DNA from: CBDCUI01 sp965223115
GTDB lineage: Bacteria > Pseudomonadota > Gammaproteobacteria > UBA4575
DNA: 64,000 nucleotides
Direction: 5' to 3'
Assembly: GCA_965223115.1 (NCBI GenBank)
Contig: OZ244982.1
Span: forward strand, 2,480,001-2,544,000
Part shown: positions 32,154 through 41,843 of the stretch, in pieces
Layout of the letters: every line of letters starts with the position of its first letter
Numbering within the stretch: position 1 is the first letter of the stretch
Notes under the pieces: model-generated
The model's input: the letters and a program-made list of their open reading frames with translations, nothing else
Databases searched by the model: none
Told to the model about the DNA's origin: nothing
Program-made: the position numbers and the translations under genes

Positions 32154-34325
32154 ATGGATGTTTCGCCAATATTAGATCCCCTCAATGAAGCCCAACGTGA
32201 AGCTGTTGCATCACAAATGTTGCCAGCTTTAGTTATTGCAGGTGCTGGCAGTGGTAAAACACGTGTTTTGGTGCATCGAATCGCATGGTTATGTGAAGTT
32301 GAATCTGTCTCTCCCTACAGCATCCTTGCTGTTACCTTTACTAATAAGGCGGCTGCAGAAATGCGTGCCCGAGTTGAGGCACTATTGAATTCCAGTCTGG
32401 GTGGTATGTGGATTGGGACTTTTCATGGTATTTCGCATCGATTGCTTCGGGCGCATTGGCAAGAGGCAGGGCTTCAACAAAGTTTTCAAATTCTTGACAG
32501 CGATGATCAATTGCGTTTGGTAAAACGCATCATTATAGGATTGGGCTTAGATGATACAAAATGGCCACCCAAACAAGCGCGCTGGTATATCAACAGTCGT
32601 AAAGAAGAAGGTCTGCGGCCTAAAGATTTACAAGATCATGGTGATATTACAGATAGGCAATTGATTCGTATTTATGCTGCTTACCAAGATGCCTGTGAAC
32701 AAACCGGTTTAGTAGATTTTGCAGAGTTGTTATTGCGTAGTTTGGAACTGTTAAAACAGAAGCCGGAAATATTGTCCCATTATAAAACTAAGTTTCGTCA
32801 TATTTTAGTTGACGAGTTTCAAGATACTAATTCGATTCAGTATCAATGGCTAAAAACCATTGCTGGTGAACACAATCCGATTTTTGCTGTAGGAGATGAT
32901 GATCAGTCGATTTATGGTTGGCGTGGTGCACGTATTGAGAACATTCATAGCTTTGAAAAAGATTACCAAAAAACACAAGTATTTAGGTTAGAGCAAAATT
33001 ATCGCTCTACTAATACAATTTTATCCGCAGCGAATTCTTTGATTGATAATAATCAAGGACGTATGGGGAAAAAGTTATGGACAGATGGCGACGATGGTGA
33101 GCCTATATATTTATATGCGGCATTTAATGAGCAAGATGAAGCACGTTTTGTTGCCGATAAAATAAAGCACTGGGTTGAAACCTGCCATGGTCGACGTGAT
33201 GAGGTTGCAATTTTATATAGATCAAATGCACAGTCGCGTGTGTTTGAAGAAGTGTTTATTTCACAAAGCATTCCTTACCGAGTCTATGGTGGCTTACGAT
33301 TTTTTGAACGTGCAGAGATTAAAGATGCATTGGCATATTTACGCTTAGCTAAAAATACTGCTGATGATCCTTCATTTGAACGCATCGTGAATGTCCCCAC
33401 ACGTGGCATTGGTCAACGCACAGTCGCAACATTGCGTGATTTCGCTAAACAGCATCAACTGACATTGTGGCAAGCGGCGGAAAAAGTATTGCAATCCGGT
33501 CTTTTGACTGCACGCGCAAATAACGCATTGCAGGAATTCATGCGAATTATGCATAATTTAAATCAGGATCTTGATGGCTTAGAACTCTCTGAACAAGTGG
33601 ACCATATTATTCAAGCTTCAGGTTTAGTTGCTTACCATGGTCGTGATGCTAGCGAGAAGTCCAAATCACGCGTAGAAAACTTAGAAGAGCTTGTGGTAGC
33701 CGCAAGGGGATTTCACGTAGACGATGTGTTGTATGCGGAGATGCAGCCACTGGACGCATTTTTGACTCACGCCGCTCTGGAAGCAGGAGAGGGGCAAGGT
33801 ACTCAGTGGGATGACTGTATACAACTCATGACTTTGCATGCTGCTAAAGGTCTGGAGTTTCCTTTGATCTTTATCGTTGGTTTAGAAGAGGGCTTGTTTC
33901 CTTCTAGTATGTCTATGGAAGAACCCGGGCGTTTAGAAGAAGAGCGTCGTTTATGCTATGTAGGCATTACCCGGGCTAGACAACAACTAGTACTTACTTA
34001 TGCAGAGTCTAGACGACGATATGGGTCTGATAATTATAATCCTCCATCACGTTTTATAAGCGAAATCCCAGCGGAATTAGTTGCTGAGGTGCGACCGCGT
34101 GCAATGGTAACTCAACCATTGCGTACAATAACTCAAAGCGATTCATTTGCAGAAGAAACTGGTATTAAAGTTGGAGATCGGGTCAATCATGCAAAGTTTG
34201 GTTCAGGTGTGGTTTTAGATTGTGAAGGAAAAGGCAGTAGTGCGCGTGTACAGATTCATTTTGAAGATGTAGGTAGTAAATGGCTAGTGTTAGCCTATGC
34301 AAATTTACAAGTACTAGCACAATGA
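32154..34325 (+). CDS. uvrD: UvrD/Rep-family DNA helicase (UvrD-like)
   Basis: The 723-residue superfamily 1A 3'-5' helicase acts in nucleotide excision and mismatch repair. Walker A is AGAGSGKT (about 30-37), motif II is LVDEFQDTN, motif III reads AVGDDDQSIYGWRGA, motif IV reads LEQNYRSTNTIL, motif V reads LMTLHAAKGLEFP and motif VI reads EERRLCYVGITRARQQL. The C-terminus holds the UvrD Tudor-like tail (VGDRVNHAKFGSGVVLDCEGKG start). UvrD is preferred over Rep because of the full length and this tail. Confidence 0.94.
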   Translation: MDVSPILDPLNEAQREAVASQMLPALVIAGAGSGKTRVLVHRIAWLCEVESVSPYSILAVTFTNKAAAEMRARVEALLNSSLGGMWIGTFHGISHRLLRAHWQEAGLQQSFQILDSDDQLRLVKRIIIGLGLDDTKWPPKQARWYINSRKEEGLRPKDLQDHGDITDRQLIRIYAAYQDACEQTGLVDFAELLLRSLELLKQKPEILSHYKTKFRHILVDEFQDTNSIQYQWLKTIAGEHNPIFAVGDDDQSIYGWRGARIENIHSFEKDYQKTQVFRLEQNYRSTNTILSAANSLIDNNQGRMGKKLWTDGDDGEPIYLYAAFNEQDEARFVADKIKHWVETCHGRRDEVAILYRSNAQSRVFEEVFISQSIPYRVYGGLRFFERAEIKDALAYLRLAKNTADDPSFERIVNVPTRGIGQRTVATLRDFAKQHQLTLWQAAEKVLQSGLLTARANNALQEFMRIMHNLNQDLDGLELSEQVDHIIQASGLVAYHGRDASEKSKSRVENLEELVVAARGFHVDDVLYAEMQPLDAFLTHAALEAGEGQGTQWDDCIQLMTLHAAKGLEFPLIFIVGLEEGLFPSSMSMEEPGRLEEERRLCYVGITRARQQLVLTYAESRRRYGSDNYNPPSRFISEIPAELVAEVRPRAMVTQPLRTITQSDSFAEETGIKVGDRVNHAKFGSGVVLDCEGKGSSARVQIHFEDVGSKWLVLAYANLQVLAQ

Positions 34326-34369
34326 TTTTTTGCCAACAATATTAAATTAATAAAATAGGCGATGTAATT

Positions 34370-35482
34370 ATGCAAAGAAGAAGATTTTTACAGTATGCAG
34401 GTGTGAGTGCAGCACTAGGAGGAGGGTTAAGCGCATGCAAAGACGAAAGCGATGATGTAAAGGTTAAAGGAACTGCTGTTTCATCGAATGAAACTTGGCA
34501 ATGGAAAATGGTTACTACCTGGCCAAAGAATTTTCCAGGTTTAGGAACAGGTGCAGAATTCTTGGCTGAACAAATAAATGTAATGTCTAATGGACGCATT
34601 AATGTAAAAGTTTATGGAGCTGGTGAACTTGTACCCGCTTTTGAAATATTTGATGCGGTTGCCAGTGGGTCTGCACAGATGGGGCATGGCTCAGCCTATT
34701 ATTGGAAAGGCAAATACCCAGCATTGCAGTTTTTTTCGACTACCCCGTTTGGCATGACCGCAATGGAAATGAATAGTTGGTTATATCATGGCGGGGGTAT
34801 GGAACTATGGAAAGAAGCCTACAGCCAATTTGGTTTGGTTCCGGCTGCATCCGGTAATACCGGTGTGCAAATGGCGGGTTGGTTTAATAAAGAAATTAAT
34901 GCATTGGAAGATTTGAAAGGGCTTAAGATGCGTATCCCTGGTTTGGCAGGCGAGGTATTAAAACGTGCTGGCGGGACTCCAGTTAATTTACCCGGAGGCG
35001 AACTATTTACCTCGTTACAGTCTGGCAATATAGATGCTACTGAATGGGTGGGACCCTATAATGATCTTGCCTTTGGTTTTCATAAGATCGCCAAATACTA
35101 CTACTATCCAGGTTGGCATGAGCCAGGTACCACATTGGAATGCTTTATAAATCAAGCGGCTTTTGAAGAATTACCTGCGGATTTGCAGAGTATAGTATTA
35201 AATGCCTGCCGGGTGGCTAATCAAGACATGCTTACCGAATACATTGCCAGAAATAATGATGCACTGGATGTATTGGTGAACGAACACAATGTAGAATTAC
35301 GAAAATTACCTACGGAGGTGATAAAAAAATTGGCTGAGCTATCGGAAGAGGTTACTTCTGAAATAGGCTATACTGACCCACTTGCTCGTAAGATTTTCGA
35401 TTCTTATAGGGATTTCTTCAAAAAGTCACGTGCTTGGTTAGATATTTCTGAACGTGCATACTTGAACTTACGCAGCGGATAG
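34370..35482 (+). CDS. TRAP transporter substrate-binding protein (DctP/FcbT1-like), Tat lipoprotein
   Basis: The 370-residue periplasmic receptor delivers a substrate to a TRAP permease. The N-terminus has twin arginines (MQRRRFLQYAG) and a lipobox ending at Cys23 (GGLSAC), so it is probably exported folded by Tat and lipid-anchored. The mature part is of the mannitol/chloroaromatic or 2-oxo-acid TRAP type: TTWPKNFPGLGTGAEFLAE, GSAQMGHGSAYYWKGK, LKGLKMRIPGLAGEVLKR and the ligand-site segment IDATEWVGPYNDL. The permease genes are on the opposite strand just downstream, convergent with it. The substrate is probably an organic acid, not further resolved. Confidence 0.9.
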   Translation: MQRRRFLQYAGVSAALGGGLSACKDESDDVKVKGTAVSSNETWQWKMVTTWPKNFPGLGTGAEFLAEQINVMSNGRINVKVYGAGELVPAFEIFDAVASGSAQMGHGSAYYWKGKYPALQFFSTTPFGMTAMEMNSWLYHGGGMELWKEAYSQFGLVPAASGNTGVQMAGWFNKEINALEDLKGLKMRIPGLAGEVLKRAGGTPVNLPGGELFTSLQSGNIDATEWVGPYNDLAFGFHKIAKYYYYPGWHEPGTTLECFINQAAFEELPADLQSIVLNACRVANQDMLTEYIARNNDALDVLVNEHNVELRKLPTEVIKKLAELSEEVTSEIGYTDPLARKIFDSYRDFFKKSRAWLDISERAYLNLRSG

Positions 35483-35546
35483 AATAAAACGTATTATTGA
35501 TTCTAGATAAAAACCATAATAAAAGTACAGGAAAGGAGGCAGCGTA

Positions 35547-35786
35547 GTGGAAGATTTATTTATCAAATGGCGTACCATGTGGGATGCCAAAGAATATACC
35601 ACTCAAATATTTTTTCTATTTAATTTCATAATTGCACTTTATGTTACATGGTTGCCATTTCGTGCTTCAGGAAAAGATATTACGGCTTTAAACCGAGGCA
35701 TTATGCTTGCATTTGGTCTTGGTTATGCAATCTTAGTCATTTTTGCTTATCTTCAACTTGTCCCGACGTTCTCTCCATACGAATAA
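35547..35786 (+). CDS. Small membrane protein of the TRAP locus, unknown
   Basis: The 79-residue product starts with GTG after a very strong ribosome site (AAAGGAGG, about 9 bases upstream). It has two hydrophobic helices (about 20-36 and 50-70), a tryptophan-rich N-terminus (WRTMWDAKEYTTQ) and a short acidic end. I do not recognise the family. It lies 64 bases after the TRAP receptor gene on the same strand and before the convergent permeases, so it may serve the same transporter; that is inference from position and the strong ribosome site. Confidence 0.7.
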   Translation: MEDLFIKWRTMWDAKEYTTQIFFLFNFIIALYVTWLPFRASGKDITALNRGIMLAFGLGYAILVIFAYLQLVPTFSPYE

Positions 35787-35809
35787 AAACTAAAACAGAA
35801 ATTAGAACT

Positions 35810-35837
35810 CAAAGCGGTATTGCCTCATGCCGCTTTG
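35810..35837. terminator. Bidirectional hairpin between convergent TRAP transcripts
   Basis: CAAAGCGG (35810-35817) and CCGCTTTG (35830-35837) form a perfect 8-base stem with a 12-base loop, with short A and T runs outside. It sits exactly between the plus-strand small membrane gene and the stop of the minus-strand large permease. Confidence 0.6.
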
Positions 35838-35838
35838 T

Positions 35839-37221
35839 TTAATGTTGTTTGTAAAGTTCATCCGGTAGCCAGGTGGCCAATTCAGGAAATGTAGCAATTA
35901 ACAGTAAGGCAAAAATTTGTATCGCAATGAAAGGTACAACACCTTTGTAGATCTGTTTGGTTTGAATTTCTTTTGGTGCAACACCACGCAAATAAAATAA
36001 TGCAAAGCCAAACGGTGGTGTCAAAAAAGATGTTTGTAAATTAATCGCAATCATTATGCCTAGCCAAACTGGATCAACGCCTAGCATTAATAATACTGGT
36101 CCTACAATTGGGACTACTACAAACGTGATTTCAATAAAATCTAAAATAAATCCAAGTAAAAACATTAACAACATTACAATCAACATTGCCGCGACTACGC
36201 CACCAGGAAGTTGAGTGAGAAATTCATGGACGGCAGTATCACCACCATAGCCACGAAAGACTAAAGAAAATACAGAAGCACCAATAAAGATCATAAACAC
36301 CATGCATGTAACGCGGATTGATCTTTGCATTACCTCACGTAGACAGCTTGAATCTAAGCGACGATTAAATAAGGCTAAGAGAGTTGCGCCTACGGCACCT
36401 ACTGATGCCGCTTCAGTAGGTGTAGCAACTCCTTTGATGATAGATCCTAAAACCGCAACAATTAATAATATTGGTGGCAGTAAGGCGTGCAATATACGTT
36501 TACACCATGCATAGAAATTCAGCTTTGTTTGTTGTGGCATGGCTGGCATGGATCCAGGTTTATGCCAAGCAACAAAAATTATATAAGTTAAATATAGGAA
36601 AACCATTATTAGGCCTGGGATAATGGCGCCCACGAATAAATCCCCAACAGAAACTGTATCAGGTGAAAAATTACCTTGCTTTAATTGCGCCTGTTGGTAA
36701 GCAGATGAGAGTACGTCACCCAGCAGTACTAAAATAATAGAAGGAGGTATAATTTGCCCCAGTGTGCCTGATGCACAAATGATCCCAGTAGAGATTTCTG
36801 CCTTATACCCTCTTTTAAGCATGGTGGGTAAGGACAATAAACCCATTGTAACTACAGTGGCACCAACAATTCCGGTACTCGCTGCTAATAGCATACCAAC
36901 CAAAACGACAGAGATACCCAGCCCACCACGCAATTTTCCAAACAACGAAGCCATGGTATCAAGAAGCTCATCTGCTATTTTAGAACGTTCCAACATGACA
37001 CCCATAAACACAAAAAGTGGCACTGCGATGAGCGTCTCGTTTGTCATAATGCCGAATATCCTGCTTGGAAAAGCTTGTAGTAGGGCAGGCTCAAAGGTTC
37101 CAGTTAATACACCTGCCAGGGCAAAGAATAATGACACTCCTGCAAGAGTAAATGCGACTGGATAACCAAATAGCAATACAATGATAACTGTAAAGAATAA
37201 TAAAAAAGCGATGAGCTCCAT
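35839..37221 (-). CDS. TRAP transporter large permease subunit (DctM-like)
   Basis: The 460-residue polytopic protein is the DctM/FcbT3 component that carries out Na+-coupled import. Typical segments are VPLFVFMGVMLERSKIADEL, STGIVGATVVTMGLLSLPTML, GIICASGTLGQIIPPSIILV and LGFILDFIEITFVVVPI. A cytoplasmic loop with many basic residues lies near 215-235. The small permease gene ends 12 bases upstream; together with the receptor gene at 34.4 kb it completes the system. Confidence 0.93.
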   Translation of the reverse strand: MELIAFLLFFTVIIVLLFGYPVAFTLAGVSLFFALAGVLTGTFEPALLQAFPSRIFGIMTNETLIAVPLFVFMGVMLERSKIADELLDTMASLFGKLRGGLGISVVLVGMLLAASTGIVGATVVTMGLLSLPTMLKRGYKAEISTGIICASGTLGQIIPPSIILVLLGDVLSSAYQQAQLKQGNFSPDTVSVGDLFVGAIIPGLIMVFLYLTYIIFVAWHKPGSMPAMPQQTKLNFYAWCKRILHALLPPILLIVAVLGSIIKGVATPTEAASVGAVGATLLALFNRRLDSSCLREVMQRSIRVTCMVFMIFIGASVFSLVFRGYGGDTAVHEFLTQLPGGVVAAMLIVMLLMFLLGFILDFIEITFVVVPIVGPVLLMLGVDPVWLGIMIAINLQTSFLTPPFGFALFYLRGVAPKEIQTKQIYKGVVPFIAIQIFALLLIATFPELATWLPDELYKQH

Positions 37222-37232
37222 AATTAGTTTTA

Positions 37233-37739
37233 CTACTTACGCATATTTAGCCAAGCATGCCCGCATTGTGATAATGCCTGCAAAAATAGAAGTATTGCCA
37301 TGACTGGAATTAATGTTTTTAAAAGGTAAACGATGGGTAGGCCACCCGCTTCACGAGAATGCTCTAATAGTTTCCAAGAATTAATTACATAGTCAAAACT
37401 GACCCAAATGATAAAAATAGAAAAAGGAATCAATAAAAATAAGCTACCAATAAAGTCTACCTTAGCTTTATTTGCTAAAGTCATGTCTTGGTAAAAGATG
37501 TCAACACGTACATGTTCGTTGTGTTTTAATGTATACGCACCAGCAATCATAAATACAAATGCATGTAAATAAGTAATGGACTCCTGAATAGCAATACGTC
37601 CAAAGTTAAAGCCATAGCGCATTACAACAACTAAAAAAGTAATTCCCACCATAAATAACAATGCCCATGCAGTGATTTGACCAATGCGTTCATTAAGCGC
37701 ATCGATTATGTTGCAAATTTGTCTTATCTTATTTTTCAA
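37233..37739 (-). CDS. TRAP transporter small permease subunit (DctQ-like)
   Basis: The 168-residue membrane protein has four helices and the DctQ pattern: ALLFMVGITFLVVVMRYGFN, ITYLHAFVFMIAGAYTLKHN with the conserved EHVRVDIFY motif, and a final helix. It pairs with DctM to form the TRAP membrane part. It precedes the large permease and follows thrB by 11 bases on the same strand, so thrB and the permease genes have the same direction (permeases upstream of nothing else). Confidence 0.9.
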   Translation of the reverse strand: MKNKIRQICNIIDALNERIGQITAWALLFMVGITFLVVVMRYGFNFGRIAIQESITYLHAFVFMIAGAYTLKHNEHVRVDIFYQDMTLANKAKVDFIGSLFLLIPFSIFIIWVSFDYVINSWKLLEHSREAGGLPIVYLLKTLIPVMAILLFLQALSQCGHAWLNMRK

Positions 37740-37750
37740 TGCTAGTAATA

Positions 37751-38692
37751 CTAATAATTCAGGCTGGGAGAGTTATTAATACGGGCCAGTAAAATATGCT
37801 TAAATATGTCTGGATTTTTGATGTGAGTGATTTCGCCATCCTTGGGAAAAAATTTATCTTGTAGGCGCGATAACCAAAATCTGAGTGCAGCGGCACGTAG
37901 CATATATTCCCATGCTTTAATTTCTTGTGGTTGGAAGTTTCGTTCTGAACGATAAGAACCGATTAGTGCAATATATAAATCGTTATCAATTTCACCATTT
38001 TCCTGACTACACCAGTCGTTGACGGTTACAGCAAGATCATAAAGTAAGTAATCATTACAGGCATAATAAAAATCGATAATTCCAGTTAAATTATGATCTT
38101 TAAACATGGCATTATCTCGAAATAAATCGGCGTGAATTACGCCTTTTGGTAAATGGCTAGAAGGTTCTTTTTTACGATAAGCAATTTCATTTTGTAGAAG
38201 TTTTCTATCTTGGTTAGATAGCTCACTTTCTACTCGATTCGCAGTTTGTTGTGACCAAATAATGCCGCGGGGGTTTTTAAGCTCCTCTTGAAATGAACCC
38301 CCAACAATATGCATTTGCGCTAAGGCATGCCCAATCGCAGCACAGTGAATATCAGAAGGGTTATGAACATTACTACCTTCTAAGCGCCGTACGATGGCTG
38401 TAGGTTTATTTTTTAATGTGCGCACGTAATTACCCGCCAGGTCAGCGATGGGATGTGCAGTTGGCATCCCATGGTCGGACAAATGTGCCATGAAATTTAA
38501 ATAATAGGGTAGGGTGTCAAAGCCGATTTCTTCAAAAATAGTTAATACGAATTCACCATTTTCAGTAGTAACAAAATAATTTGTATTTTCAATGCCTGCA
38601 TTAATACCTTCGAAGCTTATTAATGCCCCTAAAGAATAGTTTTTAAGAAAAACTTCAAGCTCTTCTTGCTTGATGTTTGTATAGACGGACAT
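37751..38692 (-). CDS. thrB: Homoserine kinase (ThrB, APH-fold type)
   Basis: The 313-residue protein is the aminoglycoside-phosphotransferase-fold homoserine kinase found in Pseudomonas and relatives. It begins MSVYTNIKQEELEVFLKNY, and contains the phosphate-binding segment YFVTTENGEFVLTIFEE, the Brenner-type catalytic motif KGVIHADLFRDNAMF and the metal-binding LTGIIDFYYACND. It phosphorylates homoserine on the way to threonine. It reads divergently from polA and is immediately upstream of the TRAP permease genes. Confidence 0.92.
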   Translation of the reverse strand: MSVYTNIKQEELEVFLKNYSLGALISFEGINAGIENTNYFVTTENGEFVLTIFEEIGFDTLPYYLNFMAHLSDHGMPTAHPIADLAGNYVRTLKNKPTAIVRRLEGSNVHNPSDIHCAAIGHALAQMHIVGGSFQEELKNPRGIIWSQQTANRVESELSNQDRKLLQNEIAYRKKEPSSHLPKGVIHADLFRDNAMFKDHNLTGIIDFYYACNDYLLYDLAVTVNDWCSQENGEIDNDLYIALIGSYRSERNFQPQEIKAWEYMLRAAALRFWLSRLQDKFFPKDGEITHIKNPDIFKHILLARINNSPSLNY

Positions 38693-38930
38693 ATACTGAA
38701 TTTATTGTCGTTGTTATTTAGTTTTAACTTTTAAAAAATATAAATTACAAAGCTGTTTTGTTGTTAAGTTAGATATATCTAATTTACAGTGACCAGGAAC
38801 TTGTCATCAAACCAGCTCTATATACCTGACCTATGGTGTGGAATATAAACGCTATGACCATTGATTAAAATAGGCGCAATAATAACGTTCTGCATAACGA
38901 ACCACTAGTAAAAACTAAAAGTAGAAATAT

Positions 38931-41666
38931 ATGTCTAAAAAAACTACAGCTCCGCTTGTGTTGGTAGATGGTTCTTCTTACCTGTATAGGGCATTTCATG
39001 TGCCTAATCTACAACGTCTCACCACTTCAGCAGGGCAACCTACAGGAGCAGTTTTCGGTGTTGTGAATATGCTGAAAAAAATGCTGAGTGAGGTAGGACC
39101 CAGCCACATGGCAGTGGTGTTTGACGCCAAAGGGAAGACTTTTCGGCACAAAATGTATAAAGAATACAAAGCCAATCGTCCACCGATGCCAGAGGATTTG
39201 CAGACCCAAATAGAGCCTCTGCATAGTATCGTTCGTGCCTTAGGTTTACCGCTGATATTAGAAGGCGGTGTAGAAGCTGATGATGTCATTGGTACTTTAG
39301 CCCAACAGGCAGTGGAGCAAGGTCAACAGGTGCTGGTGTCAACTGGTGATAAAGACATGGCGCAACTGGTTAACGATCATGTCACCTTGGTGAATACTAT
39401 GACAAATACCACTATGGATGCGGATGGTGTTAAAGAGAAATTTGGTGTTACACCTAAACAAATAATCGATTATTTAACACTGGTGGGAGATAAATCAGAC
39501 AATATTCCCGGTGTGCCAAGCGTTGGACCTAAGACTGCGGCGAAGTGGTTGAATCAATATGAAACACTAGATGGTGTAATGCAACATGCAGATGAAATAA
39601 AGGGCAAAGTGGGCGAGAAGCTACGTGAACATTTAGAGCAACTTCCCTTGTCATATGATTTAACAACCATACGTTGTGATTTGGATCTTGATGTGACTAT
39701 TGATGATTTGCAAGTTCAACCGCAAGATACAAAGTTATTAAAACAACTGTATAGCGAACTGGAATTTAAAACTTGGTTAAAAACACTGAATGCTGATGAG
39801 GATGTAGTTGAAGGACAAGAAAATTGTTCAGCATCTGGGTTTGAAAAACTACAGTGTAACTATGAAGTTATTTTAACTAAAAAGGATTTTAATCGTTGGG
39901 TAAAGCGTCTTGAACAGGCGGAATTAGTTGCCTTTGATACAGAAACAGATAGTTTGGATTATATGCAAGCAAACGTTGTAGGTTTGTCTTTTGCGACCAC
40001 TCCAGGAGAAGCGGCTTACGTGCCGCTAGCGCATAATTATCCTGGTGTACCTAAGCAGTTAGATCGTGATGAGGTTTTGCAAAAGCTGCAACCTATACTT
40101 AATGCAAAACATGCAAAAATTATTGGTCATAATTTAAAATACGATCGTAGCGTATTGCTAAATCATGACATCAGTCTGGATGGTATACAGCATGACACTA
40201 TGCTGCAATCCTATGTATGCAACTCTGTTGCAAGTCGACATGATCTTGATTCTTTATGTGAGATACACCTCAATCACACCAATATTCATTTTGAAGACGT
40301 AGCTGGCAAAGGTATTAAGCAAATCACTTTTGACCAAGTGGAATTGGATAAGGCAGTGGAATATGCAGCTGAAGACGCTGATATGGTGTTACGCTTGCAT
40401 CAAATATTTTGGGGGGAATTACAACAGAAACAAAAGGTAAAACAAAAAGATTTATATTTGAATATTGAATTACCAATGCTGAAAGTGCTCTCTAATGTTG
40501 AACGTAATGGAGTGCTATTGGATGCAAATCAACTAAAGAAGCAAAGTAATCAATTTAGTAAAAGAATAGCAGAGGTAGAGCAAGAAGCATTCGAACTTGC
40601 AGGACAGACTTTTAATTTAAGTTCACCAAAACAGATTCAAGAAATACTTTTTGAAAAACAAGGATTGCCAGTTATACGTAAGACACCTAAAGGCCAACCT
40701 TCAACGGCAGAAGATGTATTGCAAGAGCTGGCAGTGAATTACTCATTGCCAAAACTGCTCCTTGAGCATCGCACTGTGAGCAAACTCAAATCCACGTACA
40801 CAGATAAGTTACCTGAGCTAATTAATGAAAAAACCAAGCGGGTACATACTTCTTATCATCAAGCGGTTGCCTCTACAGGCAGGCTTTCGTCTTCGGATCC
40901 GAATTTACAGAATATTCCAATTCGTACTGATGAAGGCAGGCGCATTCGCCAAGCATTTGTTGCAGCAAAAAATTATCGAATATTAGCTGCAGATTATTCA
41001 CAGATAGAGCTAAGGATCATGGCACATCTATCACAAGATGAGAGATTAAATGATGCGTTTGCTAAAGGTGAAGATATTCATCGCGCAACTGCAGCAGAAG
41101 TTTTTAATATCTTAGTTGATCAAGTTGAACCTGAACAAAGGCGGGCAGCAAAGGCCATCAACTTTGGGTTGATCTATGGTATGTCTGCTTTCGGTTTGGC
41201 ACGTCAACTGAGTATTACACGTACTGAAGCACAACAATACGTAAGCTTATATTTTGAGCGTTACCCTGGAGTAAAAAAATACATGGACAATATTCGTGAG
41301 CAAGCACGTTCACAGGGATATGTTGAAACTTTATTTGGTAGACGCCTATATTTACCGGATATCAATAATAAAAATGTACAACGTCGACAATATGCTGAGC
41401 GCACTGCAATTAATGCTCCTATGCAGGGTACTGCGGCAGACATCATCAAACGGGCCATGATTCAAATCGATGGCTGGATTCTTGAGCAGAAAGTGGATTG
41501 TAAAATGATTATGCAGGTACATGATGAACTTGTATTTGAAGTAAATGAAGATGCTCAGGATTCTGTAAAAGAGCTGGTTATGCAGCTCATGATGGGAGCC
41601 GCAGACTTATCTGTGCCCTTAGTGGTAGATGCGGCCTACGGGAGCAATTGGGATGAGGCTCATTAG
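38931..41666 (+). CDS. polA: DNA polymerase I
   Basis: The 911-residue protein has all three domains. The 5'-3' exonuclease (about 1-290) carries LVDGSSYLYRAFH, GGVEADDVIGTLA, STGDKDMAQLV and GDKSDNIPGVPSVGPKTA. The 3'-5' proofreading domain retains its first acidic motif (AFDTETDSLDYM) and the later AAEDADMVLRLH, so proofreading should be active. The polymerase domain has motif A AADYSQIELRIMAHLS, the O helix RAAKAINFGLIYGMS and motif C MQVHDELVFEV. The gene to its right across the candidate small RNA is engB, as in E. coli and Pseudomonas. Confidence 0.98.
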   Translation: MSKKTTAPLVLVDGSSYLYRAFHVPNLQRLTTSAGQPTGAVFGVVNMLKKMLSEVGPSHMAVVFDAKGKTFRHKMYKEYKANRPPMPEDLQTQIEPLHSIVRALGLPLILEGGVEADDVIGTLAQQAVEQGQQVLVSTGDKDMAQLVNDHVTLVNTMTNTTMDADGVKEKFGVTPKQIIDYLTLVGDKSDNIPGVPSVGPKTAAKWLNQYETLDGVMQHADEIKGKVGEKLREHLEQLPLSYDLTTIRCDLDLDVTIDDLQVQPQDTKLLKQLYSELEFKTWLKTLNADEDVVEGQENCSASGFEKLQCNYEVILTKKDFNRWVKRLEQAELVAFDTETDSLDYMQANVVGLSFATTPGEAAYVPLAHNYPGVPKQLDRDEVLQKLQPILNAKHAKIIGHNLKYDRSVLLNHDISLDGIQHDTMLQSYVCNSVASRHDLDSLCEIHLNHTNIHFEDVAGKGIKQITFDQVELDKAVEYAAEDADMVLRLHQIFWGELQQKQKVKQKDLYLNIELPMLKVLSNVERNGVLLDANQLKKQSNQFSKRIAEVEQEAFELAGQTFNLSSPKQIQEILFEKQGLPVIRKTPKGQPSTAEDVLQELAVNYSLPKLLLEHRTVSKLKSTYTDKLPELINEKTKRVHTSYHQAVASTGRLSSSDPNLQNIPIRTDEGRRIRQAFVAAKNYRILAADYSQIELRIMAHLSQDERLNDAFAKGEDIHRATAAEVFNILVDQVEPEQRRAAKAINFGLIYGMSAFGLARQLSITRTEAQQYVSLYFERYPGVKKYMDNIREQARSQGYVETLFGRRLYLPDINNKNVQRRQYAERTAINAPMQGTAADIIKRAMIQIDGWILEQKVDCKMIMQVHDELVFEVNEDAQDSVKELVMQLMMGAADLSVPLVVDAAYGSNWDEAH

Positions 41667-41789
41667 TGTTTTTTATTACTTAAGCCTGTTCATCATCAGA
41701 TAAACACCTTTTGTCAATCCTCATAAACTGAAAAGCATGACGTAAATATAATTCATATTGCTTAGTAGTATTTAGTGAGTTGGAACAAT

Positions 41790-41820
41790 GTTGAGCGCAA
41801 TTAATTACATTGTGCTCAAC
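41790..41820. promoter_or_regulatory. Long hairpin/dyad before the 122-residue secreted protein
   Basis: GTTGAGCGCAAT (41790-41801) and ATTGTGCTCAAC (41809-41820) are inverted repeats that pair over 12 positions with one mismatch (possible wobble), around a 7-base loop. No T run follows, so it is not a classical terminator. It ends 23 bases before the ATG at 41844 and could be a protein-binding dyad or a leader hairpin. Confidence 0.5.
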
Positions 41821-41843
41821 AACATCCTTAAAAAGGGAAGAAA

